DNA from: Diacronema lutheri
Lineage: Eukaryota; Haptophyta; Pavlovophyceae; Pavlovales; Pavlovaceae
Reading direction: 5' to 3'
NCBI GenBank assembly: GCA_019448385.1
Contig: JAGTXO010000005.1
Span: 620,001 to 684,000 of the forward strand
DNA length: 64,000 nt
Below the pieces are notes generated by a model. That model searched no databases. It saw only the letters and a list, made by a program, of their open reading frames with translations, and was not told where the DNA came from. How positions within the stretch are numbered: the first letter of the stretch is position 1; every line of letters starts with the position of its first letter. Below, piece after piece: positions 20,020 to 29,828 of the stretch. Both the position numbers and the translations under genes were made by a program.

Positions 20020-20883
20020 ATGGCGGCCGGCGAAAATGGCGCGGGAAAGGTCGAGTGGCGGATCCGCATCACGCCTGAGGAGGTACGCGCGCGGGAGCTT
20101 ACAGCCTGCTCGATCGCACGAGCCGGTCGGAGCCTGCGCGAAAACGGCTGCGTCCTCCTCGCACCCGCTCTCGTGCGCCACGAGCTGTGCGTCGCGGCCA
20201 GCGAGCGCGCCGTGGCCGACCTGCGCCTGCTCTTGCAGCGAGCCGCGCGCACGTATCCGGGGCGCGACCCCCTGCGCGACCGGATCTACTCCGCAGAGCT
20301 GTGTAATCGCACTGACCACGGGCGCCGGTACGACGTGCGAATCGACGCGGCCCTGTGCGGTCCACCCTGGCGTGAGATCTTCGATGCTGCGCGAGAGTTC
20401 ACGCGGCCAGTCCTTCGGGAGGCCGCCATCCTGGGCGACGATGCCGGCGCTGGGCGCGTGTACACGGCAGGATGCGTCACGAGCTTGGCCGGCGGCGTCG
20501 CGCAAGGCTTCCACCGCGACGGCGACGAGCCGGGCTGCGTGAACGTCTTCTGCCCCCTCGTCAACGTGGACGCGGCCAACGGCCCCACCGAGCTGATTGT
20601 CGGCTCGCATCTCTGGAGCCGGCAGCAAGCGGCGGAGGTCGCCGCGCTAGCCGAGGGCGACAGCGCGTTCGCTGCACGAGCTCGCGTCGTGCGTGCAAGC
20701 GCAGAGAGGGGCGCGCTGCTGCTCTTTGACTTTCGAACGTTGCACCGCGGCGCGCGGCACCCGCCGACGCTCGAGCGCGACGAGGGCTTTGACGCGCCAG
20801 CGCGTCCCGTGCTCTATGCCGTCGCGGCACGGCCCGGCGTTGTGGCGTGGGACTTTTTCGACCATCCGTCGCTCAGCCCGTGA
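20020..20883 (+). CDS. Phytanoyl-CoA dioxygenase (PhyH) family 2-oxoglutarate/Fe(II) oxygenase
   Basis: 287-residue single-exon protein. The iron triad of the double-stranded beta-helix is visible: FHRDGD gives His165 and Asp167, LHRGA gives His242, and RPVLYA gives Arg262 for 2-oxoglutarate. NVFCPLVNVDAANGPTELIV between them is the typical PhyH core. Members hydroxylate a wide range of small molecules; the substrate cannot be read from sequence. The start is the first Met after the short divergent spacer from TRM112, preceding 60 residues of helical N-terminal domain. No targeting signal. Confidence 0.85.
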   Translation: MAAGENGAGKVEWRIRITPEEVRARELTACSIARAGRSLRENGCVLLAPALVRHELCVAASERAVADLRLLLQRAARTYPGRDPLRDRIYSAELCNRTDHGRRYDVRIDAALCGPPWREIFDAAREFTRPVLREAAILGDDAGAGRVYTAGCVTSLAGGVAQGFHRDGDEPGCVNVFCPLVNVDAANGPTELIVGSHLWSRQQAAEVAALAEGDSAFAARARVVRASAERGALLLFDFRTLHRGARHPPTLERDEGFDAPARPVLYAVAARPGVVAWDFFDHPSLSP

Positions 20884-21553
20884 GGGTGTCGAGCGAGGGC
20901 AGAAAGATGCGCTCTGCCGTCGGCGGCGCATGCATCATCCGCGTGCGACGGTGGCATCGTCTCACTGCGTCGACGCTGAGTCAGCGTCGCTCACGGATCG
21001 CGTGGCCGCTGCAAAGGCAGATCGTGCCACTTGGCATTCCCGCGCCGGCAGGCCATCGGCGAGGGCGGGCTCTCGCACTGTTGTCCGGCCTGGCAGACGT
21101 TCGACTGGAGCGCTCCGTGCTGTAAGCCAGGCGGCGAGCGGACCTTGCTCGTGAACGCGGAGAGGGCTGCTGAGCAAATAGCTTATAGGCGCGAGGTCCT
21201 TGTGACGAATCGACCTGCTAGCTATGGGCCGGCCTGGATCGCCGACGATGAGCAGCGTAGCACCCGCCTGCCGTCGCGCGTGCGTCACGCGCGCGTGGTG
21301 CGCGCGCAGCAAATCTTCCGCCATCTTGTCATTCTCCGCCAAAAAAAACTTCCAAAAAGCGGTGACTGGAAGGCATCAACCTCCACGCGGCGACATTGAC
21401 AACGGGCCTCGAAAGATCGCAAGCCTCTGCAGACGGTACGACACCGGGGAAGATTGAAGTGAACTCGCCCCGAACGTGACCGCGACTTCCGCCTTCGCCC
21501 GACCAGACCCGTTCGCGCGCGCTCGCCGTTCGCCTGACCCGCCACGGCACGCC
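20884..21553. other. Intergenic 0.67 kb, nothing recognised
   Basis: Lies between the 3' ends of the PhyH-like gene and clpS. Short open frames on both strands have no conserved features. An A-rich run near 21,340 is the only visible landmark. Confidence 0.5.
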
Positions 21554-22051
21554 TCACTGGGACATCGACGGGTCCGGCGCGATCGACGATGTCAGCCCCA
21601 TCTTTTGCAACCCCATGCAGTACGACTTGGCCTGCTGCTTCCACGTGGTGGTCACGGTGGCGATGCCCGACATGTGGCACTCGATTGTGATCTTGTACGC
21701 CTTTTTGCGGCTCACAGTCTTGACCACCTTCACGATCGACATCGACACGTAGTCAAACGTGTGCACGTCGTCGTTGTGGAGCAGCACGCGCCAGATAGGC
21801 TCGTTCTCCACCTTCTCCTTAGCCGACGTCTCGGTGTCCGGCTTTACGCGGTCGATGGTCGCGAGCCTCGAACTCCGCTTTTTCGTCTCCCGCTCGGGGC
21901 TGGACATGTGCACAAGCGAGGCTGCTCGCGGCGCGGCGACGCGCGACGAGATCGTGACGATGTGCCCTCCGCGCAGAGGGCTTGGTCTCGCCACCCTCAC
22001 GGCATCGCCACGCGACAAGAGCGCAAGCGCGAGGAACACGGTGCTCCACAT
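21554..22051 (-). CDS. clpS: ClpS adaptor of the Clp protease, plastid-type with leader
   Basis: Delivers N-degron substrates to the Clp ATPase (ClpC in plastids). 165 residues, single exon. The ClpS core occupies about residues 85-160: WRVLLHNDDVHTFDYVSMSI carries the NDD residues that bind the substrate amino group, and the later ECHMSG holds the conserved His. The first 20 residues (MWSTVFLALALLSRGDAVRV) form a signal peptide followed by an Arg/Ser/Ala-rich stretch, as expected for import into a complex plastid; this is inferred. The C-terminal helix has more aromatic and Lys residues than bacterial ClpS. Only one ClpS is in the window. Confidence 0.88.
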   Translation of the reverse strand: MWSTVFLALALLSRGDAVRVARPSPLRGGHIVTISSRVAAPRAASLVHMSSPERETKKRSSRLATIDRVKPDTETSAKEKVENEPIWRVLLHNDDVHTFDYVSMSIVKVVKTVSRKKAYKITIECHMSGIATVTTTWKQQAKSYCMGLQKMGLTSSIAPDPSMSQ

Positions 22052-22561
22052 GGAAGCGTGGCAGGAGGTCCGGACCGTCCGGCAATCTTCTCTCTACAAA
22101 ATTCCCACGAACGTTCAAACTTGGCCCCTGGACGTGAAGGGTGATGGCGCGGCCAGAGGATTCATGGCCTGAGCGCGACGGTCGTGGAGATGGTAATGGC
22201 GCGGCGATCGTCGAGTTTCGCGGAGGTTATTCATCGTCTGAGCGAGACGGCGTGGCGCACTTGCTTACGTCACAGCGCGCAGACCGGTGGTGGCCGGTGT
22301 GCGCGCGAGCGAAAGAGTGCGGAGGTACCAACAACGCAGGCGGACTAATGCACATGCGCGCGGATCGCGCGCCCATGTTCTCGCAGGTGCAGCGCCCTAC
22401 AGAGAGCAAGCGTATCATCGGCTACGCCGGCCACGTGCCCCGAGATGTCCGATCCGCGCGAGAGCGGAGCTCCGCTGCCATCAGCTCTGCGGTCTTCTCC
22501 ACGTTCACGTCTGAGCCGGGCGCAAAATGACGGAACTCTGAGGCAATCGTCGTCTCTGCGG
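22052..22561. other. Intergenic 0.5 kb, likely clpS promoter region
   Basis: Between the end of TRM6 and the start of clpS, which run in the same direction. Only random open frames are present; no motif recognised. Confidence 0.45.
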
Positions 22562-23872
22562 TCATGCCCTCACGTCCGCACGGGGCCGTGCAAAGCCAGA
22601 CAGCACGTAGCCCGTCGGGAGGACGTTTGTCATCATCGGATGCGTTCGGTTCGGTAGCACCTGGTACTCGCGCGCCCAGCTCTCGCACATCTGCGCGTTC
22701 ATCACCGGCGAGCCGTCGCGCGCAAGCTCGTGCGTAAGCTGCGCGAGCGGCTGCATGCACGCGTTATACACAGCGACCGATCCCGACGGGCGGAGCGCGC
22801 GCACGAGGGTGCGCACGAGCTCGGGCGTCGTCGCGCTCATCGCGATCACGAGTGAGTCGCACCCGTCCGCCAGCCATTGCGCCGTCTCCGCCGGCGACAA
22901 GCGGCGGAAGGACCTGCCCGCCGAGCGCACAAGCGTTGCGGCCGCAGCGACCGCCGGCGCTCCCTCGGCAGTCGCGGCAGCGCCGGCAGGCGCAGCTGCG
23001 ACCGAATCAAACGCGCGCGGCGCGCTGACGTGCGCGCCACTCGCTGCCATGTCCTCGAGCGCCGTGCGCACATCGTCGAGCGGCGCAGCCGAGATGGCCG
23101 CCCAGCCATCGGGTGGCGTGTTGAGCATGTGCACGCCGTCGAGCGGCACGTGCGGCCGCGCGTGGGCGACGAGCAGCGAGCCGAGGCCGGCCATGCGCTG
23201 CGCGAGCGCGCCCGTGACGAGACCGATACCCGTGTCGACGACGAGCACGCGCGCGCCGGCGCGCACGTTCGAGCGCGCGAGGAGGAGCGCGAGCGAGTCG
23301 GCGCGCAGCTCGAGGATCTTGTCAAGCTTGCCCAGCTGCGCGTACGTTTCGCACAGCTCGACGGGCGTGGGCCTGAGGACCTGCACGACCGGCGTGTATT
23401 TGCGCGCCTTCTTCTTCAAGTACTTGTGCTGCGAAAACGTCGACTTACCCTCGAACGTCGCCGAGTGCTGCGCGATCTCGCGCACGAGGTCTTCGCCCTG
23501 CATGCCCTGCGCGCGCAGCGTGGCGATCTCGGCGGCGGAGAGCGACTGCGCGGTGCCGTCGTCGAAGAGCGCCTTGTTGGTCCGCTGCATCTCGCTGCTC
23601 GCCTCCGCCGCACGCGCCCATTCTGCGAACGTGCCGGTGACGTCCTCGGCGAGCCGGTCGTCGATAGCGAGGTTCCCGCCCGCCGACGTGACAATTGCGC
23701 CGAACGGAACGCCCACGAGGCCGAGCGCGGGCAGGCGCGCGTGATCAATGTACACACGGTTCGTCGCATCCACCTTGACGAGCCGCTTCTCCCCGTTCGT
23801 CGCTACGATCACCCACTGCCCCTCGTGCACGATCCCGTCGTCCTGAACGGCCGCGTCGTCGCCATCCGCCAT
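22562..23872 (-). CDS. TRM6: tRNA (adenine58-N1)-methyltransferase non-catalytic subunit TRM6
   Basis: Pairs with TRM61 to make m1A58 in nuclear-encoded tRNAs. 436 residues, single exon. Family landmarks: an N-terminal beta-barrel region with WVIVATNGEKRLVKVD; then LSAAEIATLRAQGMQGEDLV, SATFEGKSTFSQHKYLKKK and VQVLRPTPVELCETY, which are diagnostic for TRM6/GCD10; a degenerate Rossmann domain; and the C-terminal RTHPMMTNVLPTGYVLSGF. The SAM site is not catalytic, as is usual in this subunit. An Ala-rich insertion lies at about residues 290-325. Start is 124 bp from the divergent DHHC gene; the spacer contains TATACCAAAAAGG. Confidence 0.93.
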   Translation of the reverse strand: MADGDDAAVQDDGIVHEGQWVIVATNGEKRLVKVDATNRVYIDHARLPALGLVGVPFGAIVTSAGGNLAIDDRLAEDVTGTFAEWARAAEASSEMQRTNKALFDDGTAQSLSAAEIATLRAQGMQGEDLVREIAQHSATFEGKSTFSQHKYLKKKARKYTPVVQVLRPTPVELCETYAQLGKLDKILELRADSLALLLARSNVRAGARVLVVDTGIGLVTGALAQRMAGLGSLLVAHARPHVPLDGVHMLNTPPDGWAAISAAPLDDVRTALEDMAASGAHVSAPRAFDSVAAAPAGAAATAEGAPAVAAAATLVRSAGRSFRRLSPAETAQWLADGCDSLVIAMSATTPELVRTLVRALRPSGSVAVYNACMQPLAQLTHELARDGSPVMNAQMCESWAREYQVLPNRTHPMMTNVLPTGYVLSGFARPRADVRA

Positions 23873-23996
23873 TATTGCGCACCCCGTACTTATACCAAAA
23901 AGGAGCCGTCAAAACCCCGGCGCGGCCCAACGTCCCTCGAGCTGCAGGTTGTGGCCGGTGCGGCGCTGCGGCGGATCAGCCGGGCGCGGGCCAGAC

Positions 23997-25210
23997 ATGG
24001 CACCGCCAGCGGATACCGCGGTGAAGAAGAGCGCGCACGCGCTTTCGCGCCATAGGGGCTTGGAACCGCCCTTCAACGGCACGTACGTGGCCACGATCGT
24101 GGCGTTCCTCTTCCTCAGCTCGACGCACTACGCGCTGTACGTGCCGTGCGTGCACTGGGCCTGGTACGCGGCGACGAGCGCGCTGCTCGCAATTGCGGTC
24201 CCGTGCTGGTGCTTCGTGGCGCTCTACGACCCTGTCGACCCCTATTGCCGCGCGAACACGCAGTCCGTGCAGGACGGCCTGAAATTCTGCAACCACTGCG
24301 CGTGCTACACGTCGAACGACTCGCGCACGCGCCACTGCTATGACTGCCGCAAATGCGTGCCCGGTGCGCGCGACGCGCGAAATGACGCGCTTTCCGTGCA
24401 ACCACGACGCCGCCCTCCGCGCGCGCAGCCCGCTGACGGGCTCCCGCCCTTTCGATCGTCTCACTCTCGCGCGCGCGCGCCTCACCGCGCCGGCGCAGGC
24501 TTCGACCATCACTGCGTCTATTTGCAGACGTGCATTGGCCAGCACAACTACCCGATCTTCTTTACGCTCATCTCGACAGTGTGGCTTTGGTGCATCCTCG
24601 TCACCGCGCTCGACGTGCTGCTCGTCGTGCCGTCGTCTCTCGCGCCATTTGGCCTGCCGGCCAACGCGTGCATCGCGCAGTCCACGACGTTAGTGCTCGC
24701 GCGCGCCGTCACGCGCCACGGCGCGAGCGCGCGGCGCGCGCGGTCCATTGGCCCTCGAGCGCGTGCCGCATCGCATCCGCACGCTCGTACGGCGCGCTCA
24801 GGCGGGCGCGCCCCTGCTGCGCCCTCGCCGCGCGATGTGGCAGGATGGTGGTCTGGTACAGCGTGCTGCTCGGCGTGCATGCGCTGCTATGCGTCGGCGG
24901 GTTCATGGTGGTGTCGTCGCTGCTCCTTTTCCACTGCATCATCTGCTTCAAACGGCAGACCACCTATGAGTGGCTCGTCGAGGACATGATGAAGAAGCGC
25001 GACAGCAAAACGCGGGGGCACGACTCAAGAACGCTCGGCGAGCGCTTCGCCGAGCTGCGCGACAAAGCAACCGCCACGCTGGGGCCAAAATGCACGCGCG
25101 CGGCGTTCGCGGTCTCAACCACACGCTCCCGCAGCAGCGCGGCGAGCGCCGACATGAAGCGGACGCAGGAAACGGACGCGAGGCAAATCGCGATCACCGT
25201 CAAGGGCTGA
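23997..25210 (+). CDS. DHHC-type protein S-acyltransferase (palmitoyltransferase)
   Basis: Transfers palmitate to cysteines of membrane proteins. Exons 23997-24363, 24499-24688 and 24844-25210 encode 307 residues. The cysteine-rich domain reads CNHCACYTSNDSRTRHCYDC, then [27 protein letters not shown] with the catalytic DHHC; the first splice joins CVP to GFDHHC. Two membrane helices precede (VATIVAFLFLSSTHYAL and TSALLAIAVPCWCFVALY) and two follow (around LISTVWLWCILVTALDVLL and SVLLGVHALLCVGGFMVV), the usual four-helix topology. After the last helix, TTYEWLVED is a variant of the TTxE motif. The second intron junction (24688/24844) is less certain. Both introns are short, with CAG acceptors. 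Confidence 0.9.
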
Positions 25211-25384
25211 GAACTAGGTCGGGTGTGGGACGATGAGCGTCTTGAGCCCTTGTGACCTTGACCCGCAACGCACGCCCACAGCCGTGCGAGGAAGTGTGGA
25301 CCCATGCGAGGGTCAGCGCGCGGTCTGCGCGCCCCGCGCCTGGCCGACGGGAGAACGGGCCTGGAGGGAAGCGGCCGGCCCGGC

Positions 25385-26999
25385 TCAGAGGTAGTAGTTC
25401 GTCGGGCGCTCCATGCCGTTGAACGTCGAGCCCGCGGCGGACGTGTACGCGCCCATGTTGGGCCATCGGATCCAGTCGCCGACGGAGAGCGGCGGCAGCC
25501 GGGCTTCCTTGGAGATGCAGTCGAGCCCGTCGCACGTCGAGCCCCAGATCGAGCAGTCCGAGTAGCTGCTCACGTCGAGCTCGCGCTGCGCGGCGTCGGC
25601 CGAGCTGAAGAGCGGGAGCGGCGAGGGCGCAGCGTGGTCGTAGAGCACGCAGTTGAACGAGCCGTACAGCCCATCGTTGACAAAGTACATCGGTCGCTCC
25701 TTGCCGGTCGCGCGGTGCGAGTACTTGCGGCCGATGATGTTGGTCACGAGGTTTGAGCAGCCGTGCACCATGTACCGGCCGGGCTCGGCGATGATCTTGA
25801 CGCCCGAGCTCGCGGGGAAGTGCTCGTCGAGCGCCGGGCGCAGCACCTCGGCAATCTCCTCAAAGCTCGGCGGCTTGTGCGCGCCCTGGTCCGCAAAGAC
25901 GAGGAGCGGCTCGTCGCCCTTGCCGCTCTCGGCCGCGATCGTGCCGGGGAAGCCGCCGCCAATGTCGAGCACGCTCATCTCGTGCCCATGGTGCGCGGCG
26001 AGGTCGAAGGCCGCACGCGCCGTGCGCACCGCGTCAGCGAACGGCTCAGCCGACATCGACCCGCTGCCTGCGCGAGGCGGGCGGCGCGAAGGAAGAAAGG
26101 AGGCGGGGCGGGGTGCGTCAGCGCGCGCCCACGTGCACGGCGCGGCGCGGCGCGGAGGGGGGCGCGGGGGGCGCGGGGAGCGGCACACCGACGTGGTAGC
26201 TCACGCCCACGACCTTGAGCTGCAGCGACGTCGCAAGCGCCAGCAGCTCAGGTAGCTCGGCGAGCGGCGCGCCGTACTTTTGCGACATGGTGCAGACCGC
26301 ATGCGAGTCGTCGACGCGCACGCGAAAGACGAGGCGCGCATTCGGCTGGAGCGCATGGATTTTGAAGAGCTCGTCGGCGCCGTCAAAGGTCGAGATATCT
26401 ACGCCACTCGCCGCCGCGTACGCGACGTGGCTCGGCTGCTTGCACGGGTTTGCAAAGATGATGCGGTCGGCGGACGCGCCGCTGCGCAGCGCGATGCCAA
26501 TCTCCGCCTTGCTCGCGCAGTCAAAGTTGGCGCCCTCGGAGGCGAGGAGCTCGACGATGCGCTCGTCGGGGTTGCACTTCATCGCATAGAAGGGATGCAC
26601 GCGCGGAAGGTTACGTCGGAAGCGGTGCAGCTGCGAGCGAACGACCTCGAGGTCGTACATGTTGAACGCGCCCGTCTCGCCCTCGGCGACCAGCTGCCGG
26701 ATGGCCTGCAGCATCGGCGCCTCGCGCTCGGCTTCTTGCAGAAACGTGTCGGGTAGGCGGGGCGGATTGAGGACGGGCGTCGTCGTCGGCGTGAATGAGA
26801 TGTGCGGGGGCACCGCAGCGTGCGGCTCGACCGCGAGGCTCCCGAGGTTCGACAGGTTGCGCACGCCGCCGGACGTCAGCACGGTGCCGGCGCCGGCGGC
26901 ATCGCGGTGGAGCGCGTGTGCGGCCGAGAGCACGTGGGGCACAGGCGTGCGCGCGACGATGCGGGGCAGGAGCACAGAGTGGGCACGGCCAAGCATCAA
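25385..26999 (-). CDS. Ornithine decarboxylase (group IV PLP-dependent decarboxylase)
   Basis: Makes putrescine from ornithine, the first step of polyamine synthesis. Exons (minus) 26999-26189 and 26067-25385 give 497 residues. The PLP lysine is Lys141 in FYAMKCNPD. The intron junction rebuilds SYHVGSGSMS, the conserved phosphate-binding HVGSG. GGGFPG and AEPGRYMV follow, and WGSTCDGLD near the C-terminus carries the catalytic cysteine across the dimer interface (WGPTCDGLD in animals and fungi), which favours ornithine over diaminopimelate or arginine. The first 75 residues are extra and Arg/Ala/His-rich, perhaps a targeting sequence. No antizyme-type frameshift is expected here. The C-terminal tail is short. 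Confidence 0.9.
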
Positions 27000-28035
27000 C
27001 CCCGCGGGCGCAGCGGGGATGAGATGCGGCTCTGGTGCGTGCTCTGTGGCAGGTGCGTGCGTGCACTCGTGGCCGCCGTCACAACTTCCTGTGTCAATGA
27101 GGCGGATGTCACACGATCGGGTCTGAAAAGCTAAAAGTTAAAATTTAGAATGGCCGTTGGTCCTGCGCACTCCTGCCAGGCCGTTTCTCCAAGCGGTGCG
27201 CGGGCGGCCGTGCTCGACGAGGCGCGACGCCCGACGCCCGACGCCCGATCGTAGCTGGGCGCGTGCAGCTTGCGCAAGGGCACGCAGGCACTTGTCGCTC
27301 CAGCGCGCGCGGCGCCTTACATCGCGAGGCGCGCAGACCGGCGCCTCGAACCAGCGAATGCGGCACGCACGCGGCTAGCGTTTTTTGGGGGGGTGGGGGC
27401 TCGCCGGTGCCATAGCTTCCCGCCGCTCACGCGACACGCTATGTGACCGCCTCCGTATCATTGCACACGAGCGTGTGCGCCCGCTCGCGATGGGGGAGAG
27501 GGGCGAAGGCGCCCTTCCGCGAGCGCTAGGCGCACCCCCGTGGCGCCCTTGCTACAGCCCTTGCATGCTGCGCGCGTCACGCTGAGAGCTGTGGGCATGC
27601 GAGTGTTGATCGCCGACGCGCTGCTACAGCGGGCAGATCGCCAACGGGCTCAACAGCCGTGGCTAGCCCTAATCAGTAGGTGAGGCGATTGCCTACGCCC
27701 GAGGGGTCAACACTCAACAGGCGCAGCCGCCCCCGCCAATAGGCGCGAATCCCCCCCCCCCCCCCCCAACCCCCCCCCACCCCCCCCCCCCCCCCCCCCC
27801 CCCCCTGCTCTGCCTCAGCCAACGGAGCATTTGTTGTAGCGCAGCATGAGGGAGCCCTGCAGCAGATCGGCGAGCGCGGACTTCTGGTTGTCTCCAAAAC
27901 ATCACCGCGAGCAGTTCAGCCGGTGGCACCAGCACTCTTGAGCGTTCTTCTCGCGTTCCCGCACCCGACGCGTTTTAAAACTCTCCGCCGCGCGCATTTC
28001 GATTCTCTGGCGCATCGCACGCGAACCACCTGGCG
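27000..28035. other. 1 kb divergent intergenic region with a poly-C tract
   Basis: Separates the starts of ornithine decarboxylase and cytochrome b5. It has an A/T-rich patch near 27,130-27,150, a short tandem GACGCCC repeat near 27,230 and the cytosine tract below. Open frames here show no conserved sequence. Confidence 0.5.
27751..27805. repeat. Poly-C homopolymer tract
   Basis: About 55 bp almost entirely cytosine on the plus strand, broken by two short AA/A interruptions. Homopolymers of this length are error-prone in sequencing, so the exact length is doubtful. Confidence 0.95.
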
Positions 28036-28410
28036 ATGGGGGCCGACGACAAGACCATCAGCGCCGAGGAGATCGCTAAGCACAGCGCGAAGACGGACGC
28101 GTGGTTTTCGATCCATGGCATCGTGTACAACATCACCAACTACCTGGAGGACCACCCGGGTGGCGAGGAGGTGATGCTGGACCGCGCAGGCCAGGACGCG
28201 ACAACCGACTTTGAAGACGTCGGCCACTCCGAGGAGGCGCGGAAGGAGCTGGAGAAGTTCGCGGTGGGCAAACTAGAGGGATACGACCCGGCGGCGTCCA
28301 AGGCGGCAGCCAAGCCCGCGGAAAAGGCTTCCGGCGGCTCGAGCATGCTGGGCGTGCTCGTACCTGTCGTGCTCGTCGGCGCGGCGGTCGCGTACCGCTT
28401 CATCATGTAA
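28036..28410 (+). CDS. Cytochrome b5, tail-anchored
   Basis: Small haem electron carrier of the ER surface serving desaturases, P450s and similar enzymes. 124 residues, single exon. The haem ligands are His40 in YLEDHPGGEE and His64 in DVGHSEEA; WFSIHGIVYNITNYL precedes the first. An Ala/Lys linker leads to a C-terminal helix (MLGVLVPVVLVGAAVAY, residues about 102-121) that would insert as a tail anchor, ending in RFIM. The length fits the ER isoform. Convergent with the mitochondrial ribosomal protein gene. Confidence 0.96.
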   Translation: MGADDKTISAEEIAKHSAKTDAWFSIHGIVYNITNYLEDHPGGEEVMLDRAGQDATTDFEDVGHSEEARKELEKFAVGKLEGYDPAASKAAAKPAEKASGGSSMLGVLVPVVLVGAAVAYRFIM

Positions 28411-28760
28411 TTCGCGCTCGGCGGCGACTAGGTCGGGCTCGCGACGCAGACGCGCCGCCGACGCGTTCGCCTGCACGCTCATCGTCTTCCGTGCCCGGCC
28501 GTGCGCGTGGCGCACGCGTACCGCGGCACGGCTCCTCGCCGTGCACAGCGCGCGGGCAAGGCGCGGACTGCACACTGCTCGGAATGGCGCGGCGCGACGA
28601 CGCTTGCGGATCGGCGCACGTCCGCCCCACGAGGAAGCAGCTTTGCAAGGCTCGCACTACGCACGCGGTGGGTTCAAAATCGACTGCAGCCGCTGGCAGT
28701 GGCAGCGGTGATGCAGCGCACAACCCGGACCCCCGCACCCCTCTCTTCCTCCAATGTTCC
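28411..28760. other. Intergenic 0.35 kb between convergent genes
   Basis: GC-rich spacer between cytochrome b5 and uL15m 3' ends. No repeat or conserved open frame seen. Confidence 0.5.
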
Positions 28761-29748
28761 CTAGAGAGCCGCGTGCGGCTGCTCGGGCTGTGCGTTGAGA
28801 TGCGAAAGGTAGCCGCGTTTGGCCTCGTCCATGTACCGCGCCATCAGGCGCGGTGGCGGGTACGCCGGCCGCGGCAGCACTGCAAACTTGTGCGGGCTGA
28901 GCACGGCGCGCAGACCCACGCGGTCGTGGAAGACGGTGCGGATCGAGCCGCCGGCGCGCTCGATCGCGTCGATGGCCGAGCTCGACGCTGCGGAGACGGC
29001 GAGCTTAATGGGCACGTCGAAGTCGTCGGCGCCGGTGCCGAGCAGCTTGACGCCCGCATGGTGCCTGCGCGGTGCGGCGGGTGGAGCGCACTCGACTGGT
29101 GGGCGACGTGCGCGCGGCGGCGCTGCACCGCGCGATGATGCCGCGCGCAGCGGAGGGCGCGCGCGCGCACGCTGCGATGGAGACGGCGCCACAGTCGCTC
29201 AATTCTTTGAGGCCGATCTCGCGCTCGGGGTCGACGCGCAACCGGTTGGTGCGAATCATGTGCGCGAGCGTGTCGAGGTTGAGCTCTGCAAACTCGCGCT
29301 TGAAACGCGCGTTCGTGAACCCTCGCTTCGGGATCCTGCGGTACAGCGGCGCCTGCCCGCCCGCGAAGCCCGCGTACGGGATCTTGTTGCCCTTGCGTGC
29401 GCCCGCGCCTTTGTGGCCGCGGCCCGAGGTTTTGCCGCGCCCGCCACCACGACCACGGCCGACGCGGCGCGCGCGCTTGTGCGCGCCCGGGTTGGGCGCG
29501 AGATTGTCCAGCGCCAGCAGGCCCACCTTGCGTGGAGCGGCCGCGTCGCTGATCAGCCGAACGCACCCGACGTGCAACGGCCCGAGCCGGAGCGGCGCAG
29601 CGGGCAGGGAGGCCCACCTCGGAGGGCTGAGCGCACTGATAGCACGCACGCTCGGCGTGCCAAGCAGCCGCCCAAGCAGCGAGCCCGCGCGCAGCACCGC
29701 GCCGGGCGCTGCCGCCGCTGCCCTCACGGCCACGCGGCGTGCGAGCAT
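28761..29748 (-). CDS. Mitochondrial ribosomal protein uL15m (bacterial L15 type)
   Basis: Large-subunit ribosomal protein. Exons (minus) 29748-29171 and 29064-28761 encode 293 residues. After an Arg/Ala-rich N-terminus of about 70 residues that looks like a mitochondrial presequence ([20 protein letters not shown]) comes [36 protein letters not shown] and [13 protein letters not shown], the L15 signature. The second exon supplies [20 protein letters not shown] and [12 protein letters not shown]. The 40 C-terminal residues extend beyond bacterial L15, as in mitochondrial members. A plastid L15 is possible but the presequence lacks a signal peptide. Start is 80 bp from divergent NAE1. Confidence 0.9.
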
Positions 29749-29828
29749 GGCCGCGCCGGTCGAACGAGTTTTCAGGCCGCTCAAGACCTCCAACCCGCGT
29801 CTCGCAGTCGCCGCCGCGTTCGGCCGGG

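Noticed and set aside
22877-24055. 392-codon plus-strand frame opposite TRM6
   Set aside because: Arg/Glu-rich complement of a well-supported gene.
27330-27360. GGTTCGAGGC on the minus strand, like a tRNA T-loop
   Set aside because: No 5 bp T-stem, acceptor stem or anticodon arm can be built around it.
28660-28685. GGGTTCAAAATCG, like a tRNA B-box
   Set aside because: Flanking bases do not pair into a T-stem and no A-box lies at the right distance.
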